DNA from: Gracilibacillus orientalis
GTDB lineage: Bacteria; Bacillota; Bacilli; Bacillales; Amphibacillaceae
Assembly: GCF_900114645.1 (NCBI RefSeq)
Contig: NZ_FOTR01000004.1
Span: 310,001-374,000 of the forward strand
Direction of reading: 5' to 3'
DNA length: 64,000 nucleotides
This document shows, piece by piece, positions 26,633-36,273 of this stretch. The number at the start of each line of letters is the position of its first letter. Position 1 is the first letter of the stretch. Both the position numbers and the translations under genes were made by a program. The notes under the pieces are model-generated. The model saw only the letters and a program-made list of their open reading frames with translations, was not told the origin of the DNA and made no database searches.

Positions 26633-27385
26633 ATGAAGCAAGACAAATCATTACCAAATGAGAAGGAAATGGGGTATTTAGACCATTTCGCTGAATTACG
26701 TAATCGCTTGTTATGGACCGCACTAGTATTTGTAGTATTTTTTATCGGCGGTCTTTATTTTGTGGAAAATATTAGAGATTTCTTTTTAAATGATATAGAT
26801 ATCACATTAAATCTGATTTCTCCAGAAGAAATTATTTGGATCATCTTCATGATTGCCTTTGTAGTTGCACTTGCTGCAACATTACCATTTCTTTGTATAC
26901 AATTATGGTTATTTGTTAAACCAGGCCTAACGAAACGTGAGCAACGAATTTCATTGGCTTATATTCCAGTTATTTTCATTTTGTTCGTATCTGGACTTGC
27001 CTTTGGATACTTCATTTTTATACAGCTCATTCTGCCATTTGTATTATCATTGAATGATGGATTGTTTGATACGATGTTCACAGTTGAAAACTATTTCCGC
27101 TTTATATTTAGAGTGACATTACCGTTTGCTGTATTTTTTGAAGTCCCGGTTATTACCATGTTTTTAACTAGTTTAGGTATGGTTACACCACAATTTTTAA
27201 GTAAAACGAGGAAGTACGGTTATTTTATCCTTGTTATTATCGGAACTATGATTTCACCGCCAGATTTTATATTGCAAATAGTAGTTGCTATTCCATTAAT
27301 CGTACTATATGAAATCAGTATCTTGCTATCGCGAATTGTTTATCGCAAAAAACAAGAGAAACATCGTAAATTTATGGGAAATTAA
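26633..27385 (+). CDS. tatC: Twin-arginine translocase subunit TatC
   Basis: A 250-aa six-TM receptor for twin-arginine signal peptides. The N-terminal DHFAELRNRLLW motif, an F-x-VKPGLTKREQR loop (PGLTKREQR) and TMISPPDFILQ are conserved. Start ATG 26633 after AAGGGA; the open frame upstream is within the repeat element. Functions with the two upstream TatA proteins. Confidence 0.95.
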   Translation: MKQDKSLPNEKEMGYLDHFAELRNRLLWTALVFVVFFIGGLYFVENIRDFFLNDIDITLNLISPEEIIWIIFMIAFVVALAATLPFLCIQLWLFVKPGLTKREQRISLAYIPVIFILFVSGLAFGYFIFIQLILPFVLSLNDGLFDTMFTVENYFRFIFRVTLPFAVFFEVPVITMFLTSLGMVTPQFLSKTRKYGYFILVIIGTMISPPDFILQIVVAIPLIVLYEISILLSRIVYRKKQEKHRKFMGN

Positions 27386-27406
27386 TACAAAGGATTGAGG
27401 GGAAGT

Positions 27407-27628
27407 ATGAAGTCATTTTATCAATTTATGATGCGTTACCGTGGAAATAAACAACTAGATGATGCTCGAAGGTTAGCTGATTGGATGTTTTATGACCATG
27501 GCTTTCCAAAGCATTCTCATGATTATTATGAAATTAGTAGTTATCTTGAATGGCAAACTCCTTTTCCAGAAGCAGTTGCAACTTATGATGACTTATGGGA
27601 GGAGTATATAGATGAAGTAAAGCCATGA
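27407..27628 (+). CDS. yozE: YozE family protein (UPF0346)
   Basis: A 73-aa SAM-like helical protein of unknown function: MKSFYQFMMRYRG at the N-terminus, DHGFPKHSHDYYEISSYLE and AVATYDDLWEEY match YozE. GAGGGG before the ATG. The last codons lie inside the downstream terminator stem. Confidence 0.92.
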   Translation: MKSFYQFMMRYRGNKQLDDARRLADWMFYDHGFPKHSHDYYEISSYLEWQTPFPEAVATYDDLWEEYIDEVKP

Positions 27629-27651
27629 GTGCCTGGGACACTCATGGCTTT
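27621..27651. terminator. Bidirectional terminator containing the yozE stop codon
   Basis: AGCCATGAGTG / CACTCATGGCT, an 11-bp stem. The yozE TGA is within the left arm. Serves yozE and possibly the convergent yolD-like gene. Confidence 0.85.
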
Positions 27652-27654
27652 TAC

Positions 27655-27987
27655 CTACTCATTCAATAGCTCTATAGCTACAATATTGTCGAATGGCACC
27701 TTGCTAATCATAGATGCTTCTTGAACGGTTATCTTTCTTTCGTTGGGATGCATCTTAATAATATGGCCAATAATCGGATTAAATGAACCATATTGATAAT
27801 AATCTAATCTCACCTTTTGCTTAGTGTGTATCACCTGTTGTACGGTTGATTCCATTTCATTGACATAATCTTCACTTAAAACCGGCTTTTCCTTAGGGGG
27901 TTCTTCGGAAAAGAAATCTTGGAGCATTTCAACATGCTCTGGCAACATTAAAGAAGCCCATTTTATTTTACCTCGATCATGTACCAA
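27655..27987 (-). CDS. YolD-like family protein
   Basis: A 110-aa protein: DRGKIKWASLMLPEHVEMLQDFF at the N-terminus is the YolD-like signature, with a C-terminal Sm/LSm-like beta fold (GHIIKMHPNERKITVQ). Family members accompany Y-family polymerases (UvrX/DinB) and are SOS-induced. Here no polymerase lies beside it, but a LexA box sits in its promoter. Start TTG 27987 with GAGGTG 7 bases upstream; a 121-aa frame reads further into the promoter. Confidence 0.86.
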   Translation of the reverse strand: MVHDRGKIKWASLMLPEHVEMLQDFFSEEPPKEKPVLSEDYVNEMESTVQQVIHTKQKVRLDYYQYGSFNPIIGHIIKMHPNERKITVQEASMISKVPFDNIVAIELLNE

Positions 27988-28005
27988 ACAAATCACCTCA
28001 ATAAT

Positions 28006-28034
28006 ATTGTACACGAACATTCGTTCTTTAACAA
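28006..28034 (-). promoter_or_regulatory. Promoter of the yolD-like gene with LexA box
   Basis: On the minus strand TTGTTA, 17 bases, TACAAT. The palindrome CGAACATTCGTTC (28014-28026), matching the Bacillus LexA/DinR box GAAC-N4-GTTC, fills the spacer, the ideal repression position. Confidence 0.8.
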
Positions 28035-28063
28035 TAGACTTCGATCACTTGTTCGTGTATAAT
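28035..28063 (+). promoter_or_regulatory. Promoter of sbcDC
   Basis: TAGACT at 28035-28040, 17-base spacer, TATAAT at 28058-28063. It is back to back with the LexA-controlled yolD promoter; the LexA box ends 8 bases before this -35. Confidence 0.6.
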
Positions 28064-28098
28064 AATAGTGAAAATATGGAAGGGATGGTGAATACTAT

Positions 28099-29250
28099 AT
28101 GAAAATTTTACATACAGCAGATTGGCACTTAGGAAAAATCGTTCACGGATTGCATATGACAGAAGATCAAGGTATGGTCCTGCAGCGTCTTATTGATATT
28201 ATTCAAGCAGAACAACCAGATGTTATCATCATTGCAGGCGACCTTTATGATCGAGCGGTTCCACCAAGGGAAGCCGTTGAATTATTAAACTCATTTTTTA
28301 CTACTGTATCCGTTGAAATGGAGATTCCAATTGTTGCTATTTCTGGTAATCATGATAGCCCTGATCGACTCGGATTCGGAGCAAGTTTGTTTCAATCCAA
28401 GCATTTATATTTAGCAACAGCTATGGAGGATGTGTTTAAACCAATACATTTTAATGATGGGGATAAAGATGTTTATTTTCATTTAGTTCCTTATTTGGAA
28501 CCAGAACAAGTAAGACACTATTTTCAAGAGGAAGCAATCCAAACACACCAAGATGCAATGGAGCGGATCGTGAGACAAATTGAAGAAGAAATGATAAATC
28601 ATGCTCAGCATATTTTAGTAGGGCACGCCTTTATTGCTGGCGGTATGGAATCGGAGTCTGAAGAAAGACTTACGATGATTGGCGGTACTCCTTATATCGA
28701 TGCTTCTATATTTAAATCTTTTGATTACATTGCCTTAGGACATCTACATCAACCTCAAAAAATTAATAGTGATTTTATCCGTTATTGCGGCTCTATCATG
28801 AAATATTCCTTTTCCGAAGCAAACCATAAAAAATCTGTAACTATCTTAGAACTAGATGAGAATGAGAAAACTGTAACTACTATCCCCTTAAAAGCTCCAA
28901 AGGACTTACGTATTGCAGAGGGTTACTTTGAAGAATTATTAGAGGGGAAAGTAATGGAAGCAACAATTGACTACTTGCAAATTCGATTGCTAGATGATGG
29001 ACAAATCATTGATCCTGTCACAAAGTTGCGCAAGCTTTTTCCAAATATTTTACGCTTAGAACGTAAACATCATTTAGTACATCATTCACTTAAAGAGATC
29101 CAATCGATAAAGAAAAAACAGAAAATGACCCATGAACAACTATTTGCATCTTTTTATAAAGAGATAAAAGGATCGGAACTTTCTGAAGAACGGGCGAAAT
29201 ATGTACAAGATGTCATACAAAAAGTTATGGTAGAAGAGAGGGAGAAGTAA
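28099..29250 (+). CDS. sbcD: Exonuclease SbcCD subunit D
   Basis: Mre11-type nuclease subunit, 383 aa. Metal motifs HTADWHLGK, IAGDLYDRAV, ISGNHDSPDRL, VGHAFIAGG and ALGHLHQPQ are intact. It processes hairpins and protein-blocked DNA ends with SbcC. The stop is separated from sbcC by one base. Confidence 0.96.
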   Translation: MKILHTADWHLGKIVHGLHMTEDQGMVLQRLIDIIQAEQPDVIIIAGDLYDRAVPPREAVELLNSFFTTVSVEMEIPIVAISGNHDSPDRLGFGASLFQSKHLYLATAMEDVFKPIHFNDGDKDVYFHLVPYLEPEQVRHYFQEEAIQTHQDAMERIVRQIEEEMINHAQHILVGHAFIAGGMESESEERLTMIGGTPYIDASIFKSFDYIALGHLHQPQKINSDFIRYCGSIMKYSFSEANHKKSVTILELDENEKTVTTIPLKAPKDLRIAEGYFEELLEGKVMEATIDYLQIRLLDDGQIIDPVTKLRKLFPNILRLERKHHLVHHSLKEIQSIKKKQKMTHEQLFASFYKEIKGSELSEERAKYVQDVIQKVMVEEREK

Positions 29251-29251
29251 T

Positions 29252-32200
29252 ATGCGTGCATTAAGCCTCGAACTAACTGCATTTGGACCCTATCGAGAGA
29301 AGCAACGGATAAATTTTACCGATTTAGGAGATGAACCGATATTTTTGATTACCGGTCCAACTGGTGCTGGAAAAACAACTATTTTTGATGCAATTTGTTT
29401 CAGTTTATATGGGAAAGCCAATGGTACTGACCGTGATCAAGATGGTTTTCGTAGTCATTTTGCCAATGTATCTGAACTAACTTCAGTCAGTTTTACCTTT
29501 GTATTGCATCAAAAAACATATTGTGTCATGCGTAGCCCAAAACAACAAAAGCCTAAAGCGCGAGGAGAAGGGTATACAGAGGAAGCGGCTAGCGCTAGTC
29601 TTTATGTTTACAATCACGAACAACAATGGGAATTAATAGTTTCCAAGATTAAAGATGTGAATGAAACTATCGAAGAAATGATTGGACTTGATTATGAACA
29701 ATTCAAGAAAATGATTATGATTCCCCAAGGTGAGTTTAGAAAATTAATCTCTGAAAATAGTAAAGAACGTGAAGAAGTCTTACAAAAAATATTCCGGACT
29801 TATTTCTATAAAAATATGACTGAAAAATTAAAAGAAGAAGCAAAATCTTTAAAGGAACAATGGGAAAAGCGAGATTGGCAATATCAACAAGAATTAGAAA
29901 AGCTTCCTGATGAGACTATCGATCCTGACTCTCATAAAAAGGTGAAAGAACAGCTAGAAGACCGTTACCTCAATCTAGAAGAAAAAAAGGCTTCACTAAA
30001 TAAAGAATTAGATCAAGTAAGCAAACAATTATCTGTGTTTCAAGAGCAATATTATCAGCAAAAAAAGCTAGTAGATCATTTTCATGAGTATGAACAGTTG
30101 CTAGATAAACAAAATCAATTGCAGCTGAACCAAAAAGAAATAGATACATTACATGAAAAACTCGAACTCGCAAAAACAGCTGAGAAAATAAAACCGATAG
30201 AAGAATTAATGCAAACAAGAAAACAGGAATGGCAGTTTCAACATCAGAAATTTGAAGATATAGCCAAACAACAAAAAGACATACAGATTCTATTTGAACA
30301 ATCTAAAGTTAAATATGAAGAAGAACAAAAGAAAGAAAAAGAACGTGAATCCTTACAATTCCAATTGAAGGAACACCAACAATTACTAGCGAAAATGGAT
30401 GAATTTGAAACTACAGGAAATGAATTAAATAAATTGGACGAAACATTTAAGAGCACACAGGAAAAACAAACCTTATTGGAGAACAAAATCAAAGAACTAG
30501 ACAAAAAGAAAGAAACGAGTTACGAGATCAGAGATAAGATCCATGAATCAGACAGCACTTTGCAAAAACTAAAACATGAAATAGAGCAGCTGCGGCGAAA
30601 AGCGACAAATATGCAGGATTTAAAGAAAGAATATCAAGAACTATTAGTGTTAAGAAAAGATTATCAGCAATATAAAAATGTCGCTGATAAGCTACAAACA
30701 GCAGCTGATGCACAAGCAAAGAGATGTGAACAGCTAGAACAGGAAAGAAAAAAACATTTTGCAAGTCATTTGGCAGCATCATTAGACGATGGAAATGCAT
30801 GCCCTGTATGTGGCTCCATTCATCATCCTGATCTCGCCAAGATAAAAGATTCAAGTATTTCCGATGAATTGATGGATAAAGAGACCAAATCTCTAACTTC
30901 ATTACAAGAAGAAACTCAAAACATGCAAATGACACTCCTGCAAATTAAAGAACAAGGAGAAGGGAAAAAACAACTCGTTACGCGATTAATCCAATCATTA
31001 GAAATGGATAAGGAACAAATCACACATGAACAACTGCAACAAATCGATACATCCTTACTCGAAAGCATCCAGCATAATAAAAAAGAATCACAAAAGCATC
31101 AACATACGGTTCAAGAATTACAAAGTCAATTTAAACAAATTCAAACGGCCATGCAGGATTATGATCGGTTAAAGCAAGAATTAGCACGAATACAAGAAAA
31201 GCAGCAGGAAATAAGTAAAGATTATCATAAAGTACATGCTCAATATTCACAACTTAAAGCGCAACTTCCTGATGGTGTGGAATCACCTACAGCCTTTAAA
31301 CAACAAGTTATTATGTTAGAACAAGAACTGAATAAAAAAATGCAGCAGTGGAAAGACGTACAAGCACATTATGAAAAAGCGATTGAAGATAAGAACAAGG
31401 CAGAAACTAAATATCAGGAAGCAAATCAGTTTACTAATCAATTAAAGCAAAAATCCAACGAGCAAGAAAAGAAATTTAATCAAGCACTTGTTGATTATCA
31501 ATTTGTCTCGATTACAGAATATAAACAAGCACTTCTACCTCTTAAAAAACAGCAGGAAATAGCAAATGACATATCAAAACATGACGAACAAAAAAATGTA
31601 GTGAAAAATCGTTTAATTAATCTAGCAGAATGGATAAAAGATGTTGAAAAACCAGATTTAACAAAACTGGAAGAAAAAATAGCCGATGTTGAAAAAGACA
31701 AAGATGAAAAAAATAAACAGATGCAATCTATTGCATTTCATATCGATTTATTCATTGCTACGATTCGGAAAACGAATGAATTAGAAAAACAAATGAAGGA
31801 AATAAACGATGATTATTTCCATATTGGGGAATTGGCTGATCTAGCCAGAGGTGACAACACTGCAAGACTCTCCTTTGAGCGGTTTGTATTATCGACCTTT
31901 TTAGATGAGATATTGTTACAGGCAAATATACGCCTTGACCAAATGACAGACCATCGTTATCAATTAATTCGAAGTGAAGAGTTAGCAAAGCGTGGTGCGC
32001 AAAGTGGTCTCGATCTTGAAGTACTTGACCATTACACTGGTAGGAAAAGATCAGTAAATACACTTTCTGGTGGTGAAGGCTTCAAAGCAGCTCTTAGCTT
32101 GGCGTTAGGAATGGCTGATATTGTCCAAGCTCATGCAGGTGGTGTACAATTAGACACCCTATTTATTGATGAAGGATTTGGTACCCTTGACGAAGTATCA

Positions 32201-32356
32201 CTGGAACAAGCAATTAAATGTTTAAAAGAATTACAGCAAGATCATCGTATGATTGGTGTTATTTCCCATGTAGCACAATTAAAAGAAGAAATTAAAGCAA
32301 AATTAGTAATAGAAGCATCGCATACCGGTTCTACGGCAAAGTTCAAAATAGGATAA
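29252..32356 (+). CDS. sbcC: Exonuclease SbcCD subunit C (Rad50-like ATPase)
   Basis: SMC-like ATPase, 1034 aa. Walker A GPTGAGKTTIFDAI near residue 35, long coiled coils, a zinc hook CPVCGSIHHP near the middle, ABC signature LSGGEGFKAALSLALG and Walker B DTLFIDEGFGTLDE at the C-terminus. Forms a complex with SbcD for end processing in repair. Confidence 0.96.
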   Translation: MRALSLELTAFGPYREKQRINFTDLGDEPIFLITGPTGAGKTTIFDAICFSLYGKANGTDRDQDGFRSHFANVSELTSVSFTFVLHQKTYCVMRSPKQQKPKARGEGYTEEAASASLYVYNHEQQWELIVSKIKDVNETIEEMIGLDYEQFKKMIMIPQGEFRKLISENSKEREEVLQKIFRTYFYKNMTEKLKEEAKSLKEQWEKRDWQYQQELEKLPDETIDPDSHKKVKEQLEDRYLNLEEKKASLNKELDQVSKQLSVFQEQYYQQKKLVDHFHEYEQLLDKQNQLQLNQKEIDTLHEKLELAKTAEKIKPIEELMQTRKQEWQFQHQKFEDIAKQQKDIQILFEQSKVKYEEEQKKEKERESLQFQLKEHQQLLAKMDEFETTGNELNKLDETFKSTQEKQTLLENKIKELDKKKETSYEIRDKIHESDSTLQKLKHEIEQLRRKATNMQDLKKEYQELLVLRKDYQQYKNVADKLQTAADAQAKRCEQLEQERKKHFASHLAASLDDGNACPVCGSIHHPDLAKIKDSSISDELMDKETKSLTSLQEETQNMQMTLLQIKEQGEGKKQLVTRLIQSLEMDKEQITHEQLQQIDTSLLESIQHNKKESQKHQHTVQELQSQFKQIQTAMQDYDRLKQELARIQEKQQEISKDYHKVHAQYSQLKAQLPDGVESPTAFKQQVIMLEQELNKKMQQWKDVQAHYEKAIEDKNKAETKYQEANQFTNQLKQKSNEQEKKFNQALVDYQFVSITEYKQALLPLKKQQEIANDISKHDEQKNVVKNRLINLAEWIKDVEKPDLTKLEEKIADVEKDKDEKNKQMQSIAFHIDLFIATIRKTNELEKQMKEINDDYFHIGELADLARGDNTARLSFERFVLSTFLDEILLQANIRLDQMTDHRYQLIRSEELAKRGAQSGLDLEVLDHYTGRKRSVNTLSGGEGFKAALSLALGMADIVQAHAGGVQLDTLFIDEGFGTLDEVSLEQAIKCLKELQQDHRMIGVISHVAQLKEEIKAKLVIEASHTGSTAKFKIG

Positions 32357-32537
32357 AAATAATCAAAAAGGTACAAAAATCAACACCAACTAAATATATC
32401 CTGTCAAAACATGCGCTTGCCCAGGAAATATTATTTGTCATCAACTGTTCATTTCCTTAGATGTCATCTGTGATATTTGTATTACTAGGCAAAAGAAAAA
32501 AGGAAATATTTTTGGCCTGCTCCTTTTCAAAGCCTAT

Positions 32538-32565
32538 ACCATTCTAGACAAACGAACATATACTA
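32538..32565 (+). promoter_or_regulatory. SigK-type promoter of yqfQ-like gene
   Basis: AC at 32538-32539, 17-base spacer, CATATACTA at 32557-32565. Same architecture as the cotD promoter. Confidence 0.55.
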
Positions 32566-32596
32566 TCTCAACATGCTATACGGAAGGAGAATGTAT

Positions 32597-33073
32597 ATGT
32601 TTCGACCGCCAAACCAACCACCGATGTTCTCGCAACAGAATATACCAACACAGGGGTTATTTCCCCGTGGTCCTGTTCCAAATCAAATGACGAATCCGAC
32701 CGGACTACAAGGATTATTGCAACGTTTCTTACCATCACAAGCTTCTAATATGACCACCCAGGCAACAAATGTGGCAACAGGTGGAGGCTCAAATTTAATG
32801 GGAACGATTAATAATGTACAACAAGTTTTAAAAGTCGCACAACAGGCCACGCCATTAATTAAAGAATACGGTCCAATGATTAAAAACGCTCCGAAATTAA
32901 TCAATATGATGAAGGCTTTAAACGAGATAAATGATGATGACGAGGAAGTACAAGGGGAAGAGGAAGCGGAAGAATTGGATATAACGGAAAGTACACCGAC
33001 GTCAAAAAAACAAGTGAGTACAAATTCTGCTCCAATTCGTACGAGTGAATCTCAGCCAAAGTTGTTTATTTAA
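32597..33073 (+). CDS. YqfQ/VrrA-like spore-associated protein
   Basis: A 158-aa protein with a Pro/Gln-rich N-terminus (MFRPPNQPPMFSQQNIP), a helical core MGTINNVQQVLKVAQQ...IKEYGPMIKNAPKLINMMKAL that matches the YqfQ-like family, and an acidic C-terminal tail. The YqfQ family is linked to the spore coat. Start ATG 32597, six bases after GGAAGGAGA; ATG 32591 would touch the ribosome site. Confidence 0.78.
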   Translation: MFRPPNQPPMFSQQNIPTQGLFPRGPVPNQMTNPTGLQGLLQRFLPSQASNMTTQATNVATGGGSNLMGTINNVQQVLKVAQQATPLIKEYGPMIKNAPKLINMMKALNEINDDDEEVQGEEEAEELDITESTPTSKKQVSTNSAPIRTSESQPKLFI

Positions 33074-33155
33074 ATTTCTTTAAAAACAGTCCACTTGCAT
33101 TTTTTAGACACTAAGAGCACAATAAAAGTAATCACGTTTAGTAGGAGGCTTTTTC

Positions 33156-34118
33156 ATGACAAAGCAATCTCTCGAGAAAGCAATTTTTGCAGGTGGCTGT
33201 TTTTGGTGCATGGTAGAACCATTTGATGAACAACCTGGCATTGAAAAGGTTGTTTCTGGTTACACAGGTGGAAACATGCCTAATCCAACATATGAAGAAG
33301 TGTGTACCAATACAACAGGACATCGCGAAGCAGTTGAAATTACGTTCAACCCAGAAATATTTTCATATCAAAGATTATTAGAGATATTTTGGCAACAAAT
33401 CGATCCCACTGATCCCGGTGGCCAATTCCACGATCGTGGTGAGTCCTATAAAACCGGTATTTTTTATACTAATGATCAACAAAAAAAATTAGCTGAGCAA
33501 TCTAAACAGACATTAGAAGATAGTGGTAAGTTTAATGAACCTATCGCAACAGACATATTACCAGCAAAACCTTTTTATCCAGCAGAAGAACAACATCAAG
33601 ATTACTACAAAAAACAAAGCTTCCATTATCAAATGTATAAAAAAGGTTCAGGTAGAGCGGATTTTATTAAAAGAACTTGGGGTAAAAATTATTCAAAAGA
33701 AGAGTTGAAAGAGCGCTTAACTCCAATTCAATATCATGTAACACAAGAAAATGGCACAGAAAGACCATTTGATAATGAATATTGGAATAACCAGGGAGAA
33801 GGTTTATATGTAGACATTATCAGTGGTGAACCACTGTTTTCAACTGCAGACCAATATGATGCAGGATGCGGATGGCCAAGTTTTACTAAACCTGTAAACC
33901 GTAGCCGGGTTGAAGACAAACTGGATACTTCACATGGTATGAGAAGAATTGAAGTAAGAAGTAACGAAGCTGATTCTCATCTCGGTCATGTATTTGATGA
34001 TGGGCCGGTTGAAAATGGTGGCATGAGATATTGTATTAATTCCGCTGCCTTAAGATTTATTCCAAAGCATAAGTTAAAAGACGAAGGTCTTGAGGAGTAC
34101 CTGGCACTATTCGATTAA
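33156..34118 (+). CDS. msrAB: Bifunctional methionine sulfoxide reductase MsrA-MsrB
   Basis: A 320-aa fusion that repairs both diastereomers of methionine sulfoxide. MsrA (residues 7-155) has catalytic Cys15 in GGCFWC. MsrB (residues about 170-315) has GCGWPSF and catalytic Cys293 in [11 protein letters not shown]. The zinc CxxC motifs of many MsrB proteins are not present. Bacillus usually encodes MsrA and MsrB as two genes; a fusion resembles that in streptococci. Confidence 0.95.
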   Translation: MTKQSLEKAIFAGGCFWCMVEPFDEQPGIEKVVSGYTGGNMPNPTYEEVCTNTTGHREAVEITFNPEIFSYQRLLEIFWQQIDPTDPGGQFHDRGESYKTGIFYTNDQQKKLAEQSKQTLEDSGKFNEPIATDILPAKPFYPAEEQHQDYYKKQSFHYQMYKKGSGRADFIKRTWGKNYSKEELKERLTPIQYHVTQENGTERPFDNEYWNNQGEGLYVDIISGEPLFSTADQYDAGCGWPSFTKPVNRSRVEDKLDTSHGMRRIEVRSNEADSHLGHVFDDGPVENGGMRYCINSAALRFIPKHKLKDEGLEEYLALFD

Positions 34119-34145
34119 CTTCCCGTTATTGTGCCGGGAGTTTTT
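34118..34145 (+). terminator. Terminator after msrAB
   Basis: CTTCCCG / CGGGAG stem immediately after the stop, then TTTTT. Confidence 0.7.
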
Positions 34146-34166
34146 ACATATAAGAGGGCGTGTATT

Positions 34167-35210
34167 ATGGTCAGAAATATAAGTTATCTTTTGTTAATGT
34201 ATACCGTTTCATTAATAATAACCGGATTATTCCTTCTTTTACATTTCCCACTTCCATGGATATTAGGACCACTGGTAGCTGTATTTATTCTGAATTGGTT
34301 AATAAGCCAACCACTTGCACAAAACAATACGATATTGCAAATCAGCTTTTTGCTTACGGGAGCGCAAATAGGCTCAACATTTACAGCTAGCACGCTAAGT
34401 AAAGTAATTCCATATTTTATTCCGTTTTTAGTTATTACTTTATTATTGATATATGTATGTATGAAAAGCGGCGAATTATTAGCTAAATATGCAAAAATAG
34501 AATCATCAACTGGTGTGTTGGGAAGTATCCCTGGTGGGTTATCCGTTATGGTAGCAATGAGCGATTCAATGAATGCTAACACTGGATTAGTAGCAATTTT
34601 TCACACTATCAGACTAATGGCCGTCTTGTTTCTTGTACCACTTATGGCATCCTTTATGTTTGCTCAGACGGATACACAGCAAATGCTCAGTAATACAGCT
34701 ATCGAATTAAACGTTTGGACAGTACTGTTGTATTTACTGTTATTCGGATTTGCTTATCTGTTACGCTATAAAATACCGGCCCCTTATGTATTGATCCCCA
34801 TGCTAGTAATTGCAAGTCTCAAACTACTATCTATACCAGTAAGTGATGTGCCAGTTAGCTTATATCACATAGCTCAGCTGTCAATTGGTATTCATCTAGG
34901 CTTATCGATAACGATAACAGATTTGAAGAAAGTAGGTAATTTCTCCTGGATCTTCCTTTTATTCACCTGCGTTATTATAATGATATCAACCGTCTTGGGA
35001 TACATATTTGCCAAACTGTCCGATCTCAGTTTCGCTACGGCAATGCTTAGCCTTGCACCAGGTGGATTGGTGGAAATGGCGATTACTGCTGGTGAGGTAG
35101 GGGCAGATCCATCAATTGTGGGATCACTGCAATTGATACGACTGTTATTTATTATCATCGTATTGCCGTTTATTCTTAAAAAGATGACAATTTCTTTTAA
35201 TAAACCATAA
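34167..35210 (+). CDS. AbrB-duplication (Gtr/AbrB) family membrane protein
   Basis: A 347-aa membrane protein with about ten TM segments in two homologous halves. The family motif is repeated: GSIPGGLSVMVAMSDS in the first half and SLAPGGLVEMAITAGE in the second. Often mislabelled ammonia monooxygenase or AbrB; probably a transporter, with unknown substrate (glutamate has been proposed for a B. subtilis homologue). Start ATG 34167 after AGAGGG. Confidence 0.85.
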   Translation: MVRNISYLLLMYTVSLIITGLFLLLHFPLPWILGPLVAVFILNWLISQPLAQNNTILQISFLLTGAQIGSTFTASTLSKVIPYFIPFLVITLLLIYVCMKSGELLAKYAKIESSTGVLGSIPGGLSVMVAMSDSMNANTGLVAIFHTIRLMAVLFLVPLMASFMFAQTDTQQMLSNTAIELNVWTVLLYLLLFGFAYLLRYKIPAPYVLIPMLVIASLKLLSIPVSDVPVSLYHIAQLSIGIHLGLSITITDLKKVGNFSWIFLLFTCVIIMISTVLGYIFAKLSDLSFATAMLSLAPGGLVEMAITAGEVGADPSIVGSLQLIRLLFIIIVLPFILKKMTISFNKP

Positions 35211-35286
35211 TAGTATTATGTCAACTTCGCAAAATCCCTTGTGTAAAAGTCAATAAATGTTATGATAGAAGGAAGGAGGGACATAA

Positions 35287-35490
35287 ATGATTCACCAAAA
35301 TTGGGAAAACAATCGTACAATTAAAAATATTAAATGTGTCCATACTAATGCAAAAAAATATAAAGTAAATTCTGTTTTAACAGAAGGAAAAATATATGAC
35401 GTAAAAAACGAAACAGATGAATTTTATTTTGTTATTGACAATACCAATCGAATAGCTGGTTTTAAAAAGGATTACTTCGAACTTGTTTAA
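35287..35490 (+). CDS. DUF6501 family small protein
   Basis: A 67-aa protein with KCVHTNAKKYKVNSVLTEGK and the SH3-like YDVKNETDEFYFVIDN segment. Strong GGAAGGAGG before the ATG. Function unknown. Confidence 0.75.
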   Translation: MIHQNWENNRTIKNIKCVHTNAKKYKVNSVLTEGKIYDVKNETDEFYFVIDNTNRIAGFKKDYFELV

Positions 35491-35588
35491 CCATGTTTAT
35501 TAATAGCATTTATTGGGAAAACATAAACAATAAGGGTTTTTATGTTTAATATTAGACTTTTCAAAGATTCTCCATAGGAGCTGATAAA

Positions 35589-36158
35589 ATGAAAAGAATA
35601 CTTTTAATCCGTCATTGCCAGGCTTTAGGACAACACAGTGATTCTCCTTTGTCAAAGAAAGGCATACAAAAAGCGTATGAATTAGCAAGACAACTCGAAA
35701 GACTAACCTTTCAAATAGATCGTATCATTACAAGCCCTTATATGCGTGCAGAGGAAAGCATCAAACCATTTGCATCTCGTCAAGGTATACCAGTTGAAAC
35801 AGACGAGAGATTAAAGGAACGCTTACTAAGCGAACAGCCTGTAGATGATTGGATCGATATTTTAGAAGAATCTTTTCAAAATTTCCATTTTAAGCTACCA
35901 GGTGGGGAATCGTCGAACGAAGCCTATAAACGTGCAGAAGAAGTCTTGGATGAGTGTATGAAAGAGGAGTTAAATGAGAACATTATAATTGTAACACATG
36001 GAAACTTACTTGCTCTTATGTTGAAAAAATTTCATGTAGATTTTGGCTTTCATGAATGGAAAACACTAACAAATCCTGACGCCTTTTTAATTCAACGTAT
36101 TGGCGGCGAATATATAACTGAGAGAATTTGGGAAGAAAATGAATCTCATTTTTATTAA
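35589..36158 (+). CDS. Histidine phosphatase family protein
   Basis: A 189-aa phosphoglycerate-mutase-like phosphatase. LIRHCQALG (catalytic His; RHC in place of RHG), SPLSKKGIQKA, ITSPYMRAEES and IVTHGN (second His) are in place. Substrate unknown. Ribosome site AGGAG before the ATG. Confidence 0.9.
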   Translation: MKRILLIRHCQALGQHSDSPLSKKGIQKAYELARQLERLTFQIDRIITSPYMRAEESIKPFASRQGIPVETDERLKERLLSEQPVDDWIDILEESFQNFHFKLPGGESSNEAYKRAEEVLDECMKEELNENIIIVTHGNLLALMLKKFHVDFGFHEWKTLTNPDAFLIQRIGGEYITERIWEENESHFY

Positions 36159-36273
36159 CATGATTTGAAAACTCTATGAAATACGCTATAATGGTATTCG
36201 AACTTTGAAAAATATGATAGAATATGTATGTATAGAGATACATAACGATTAATCGTTAAAGGAGGGGACCGTC

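Noticed and set aside
28099-28130. LexA box directly repressing sbcDC
   Set aside because: The box lies upstream of the sbcDC -35 rather than within the promoter; control of sbcDC is possible but less certain than that of yolD.
29970-30935. Minus-strand frames of 80-135 codons inside sbcC
   Set aside because: They are shadows of the coiled-coil coding sequence, with no ribosome sites.
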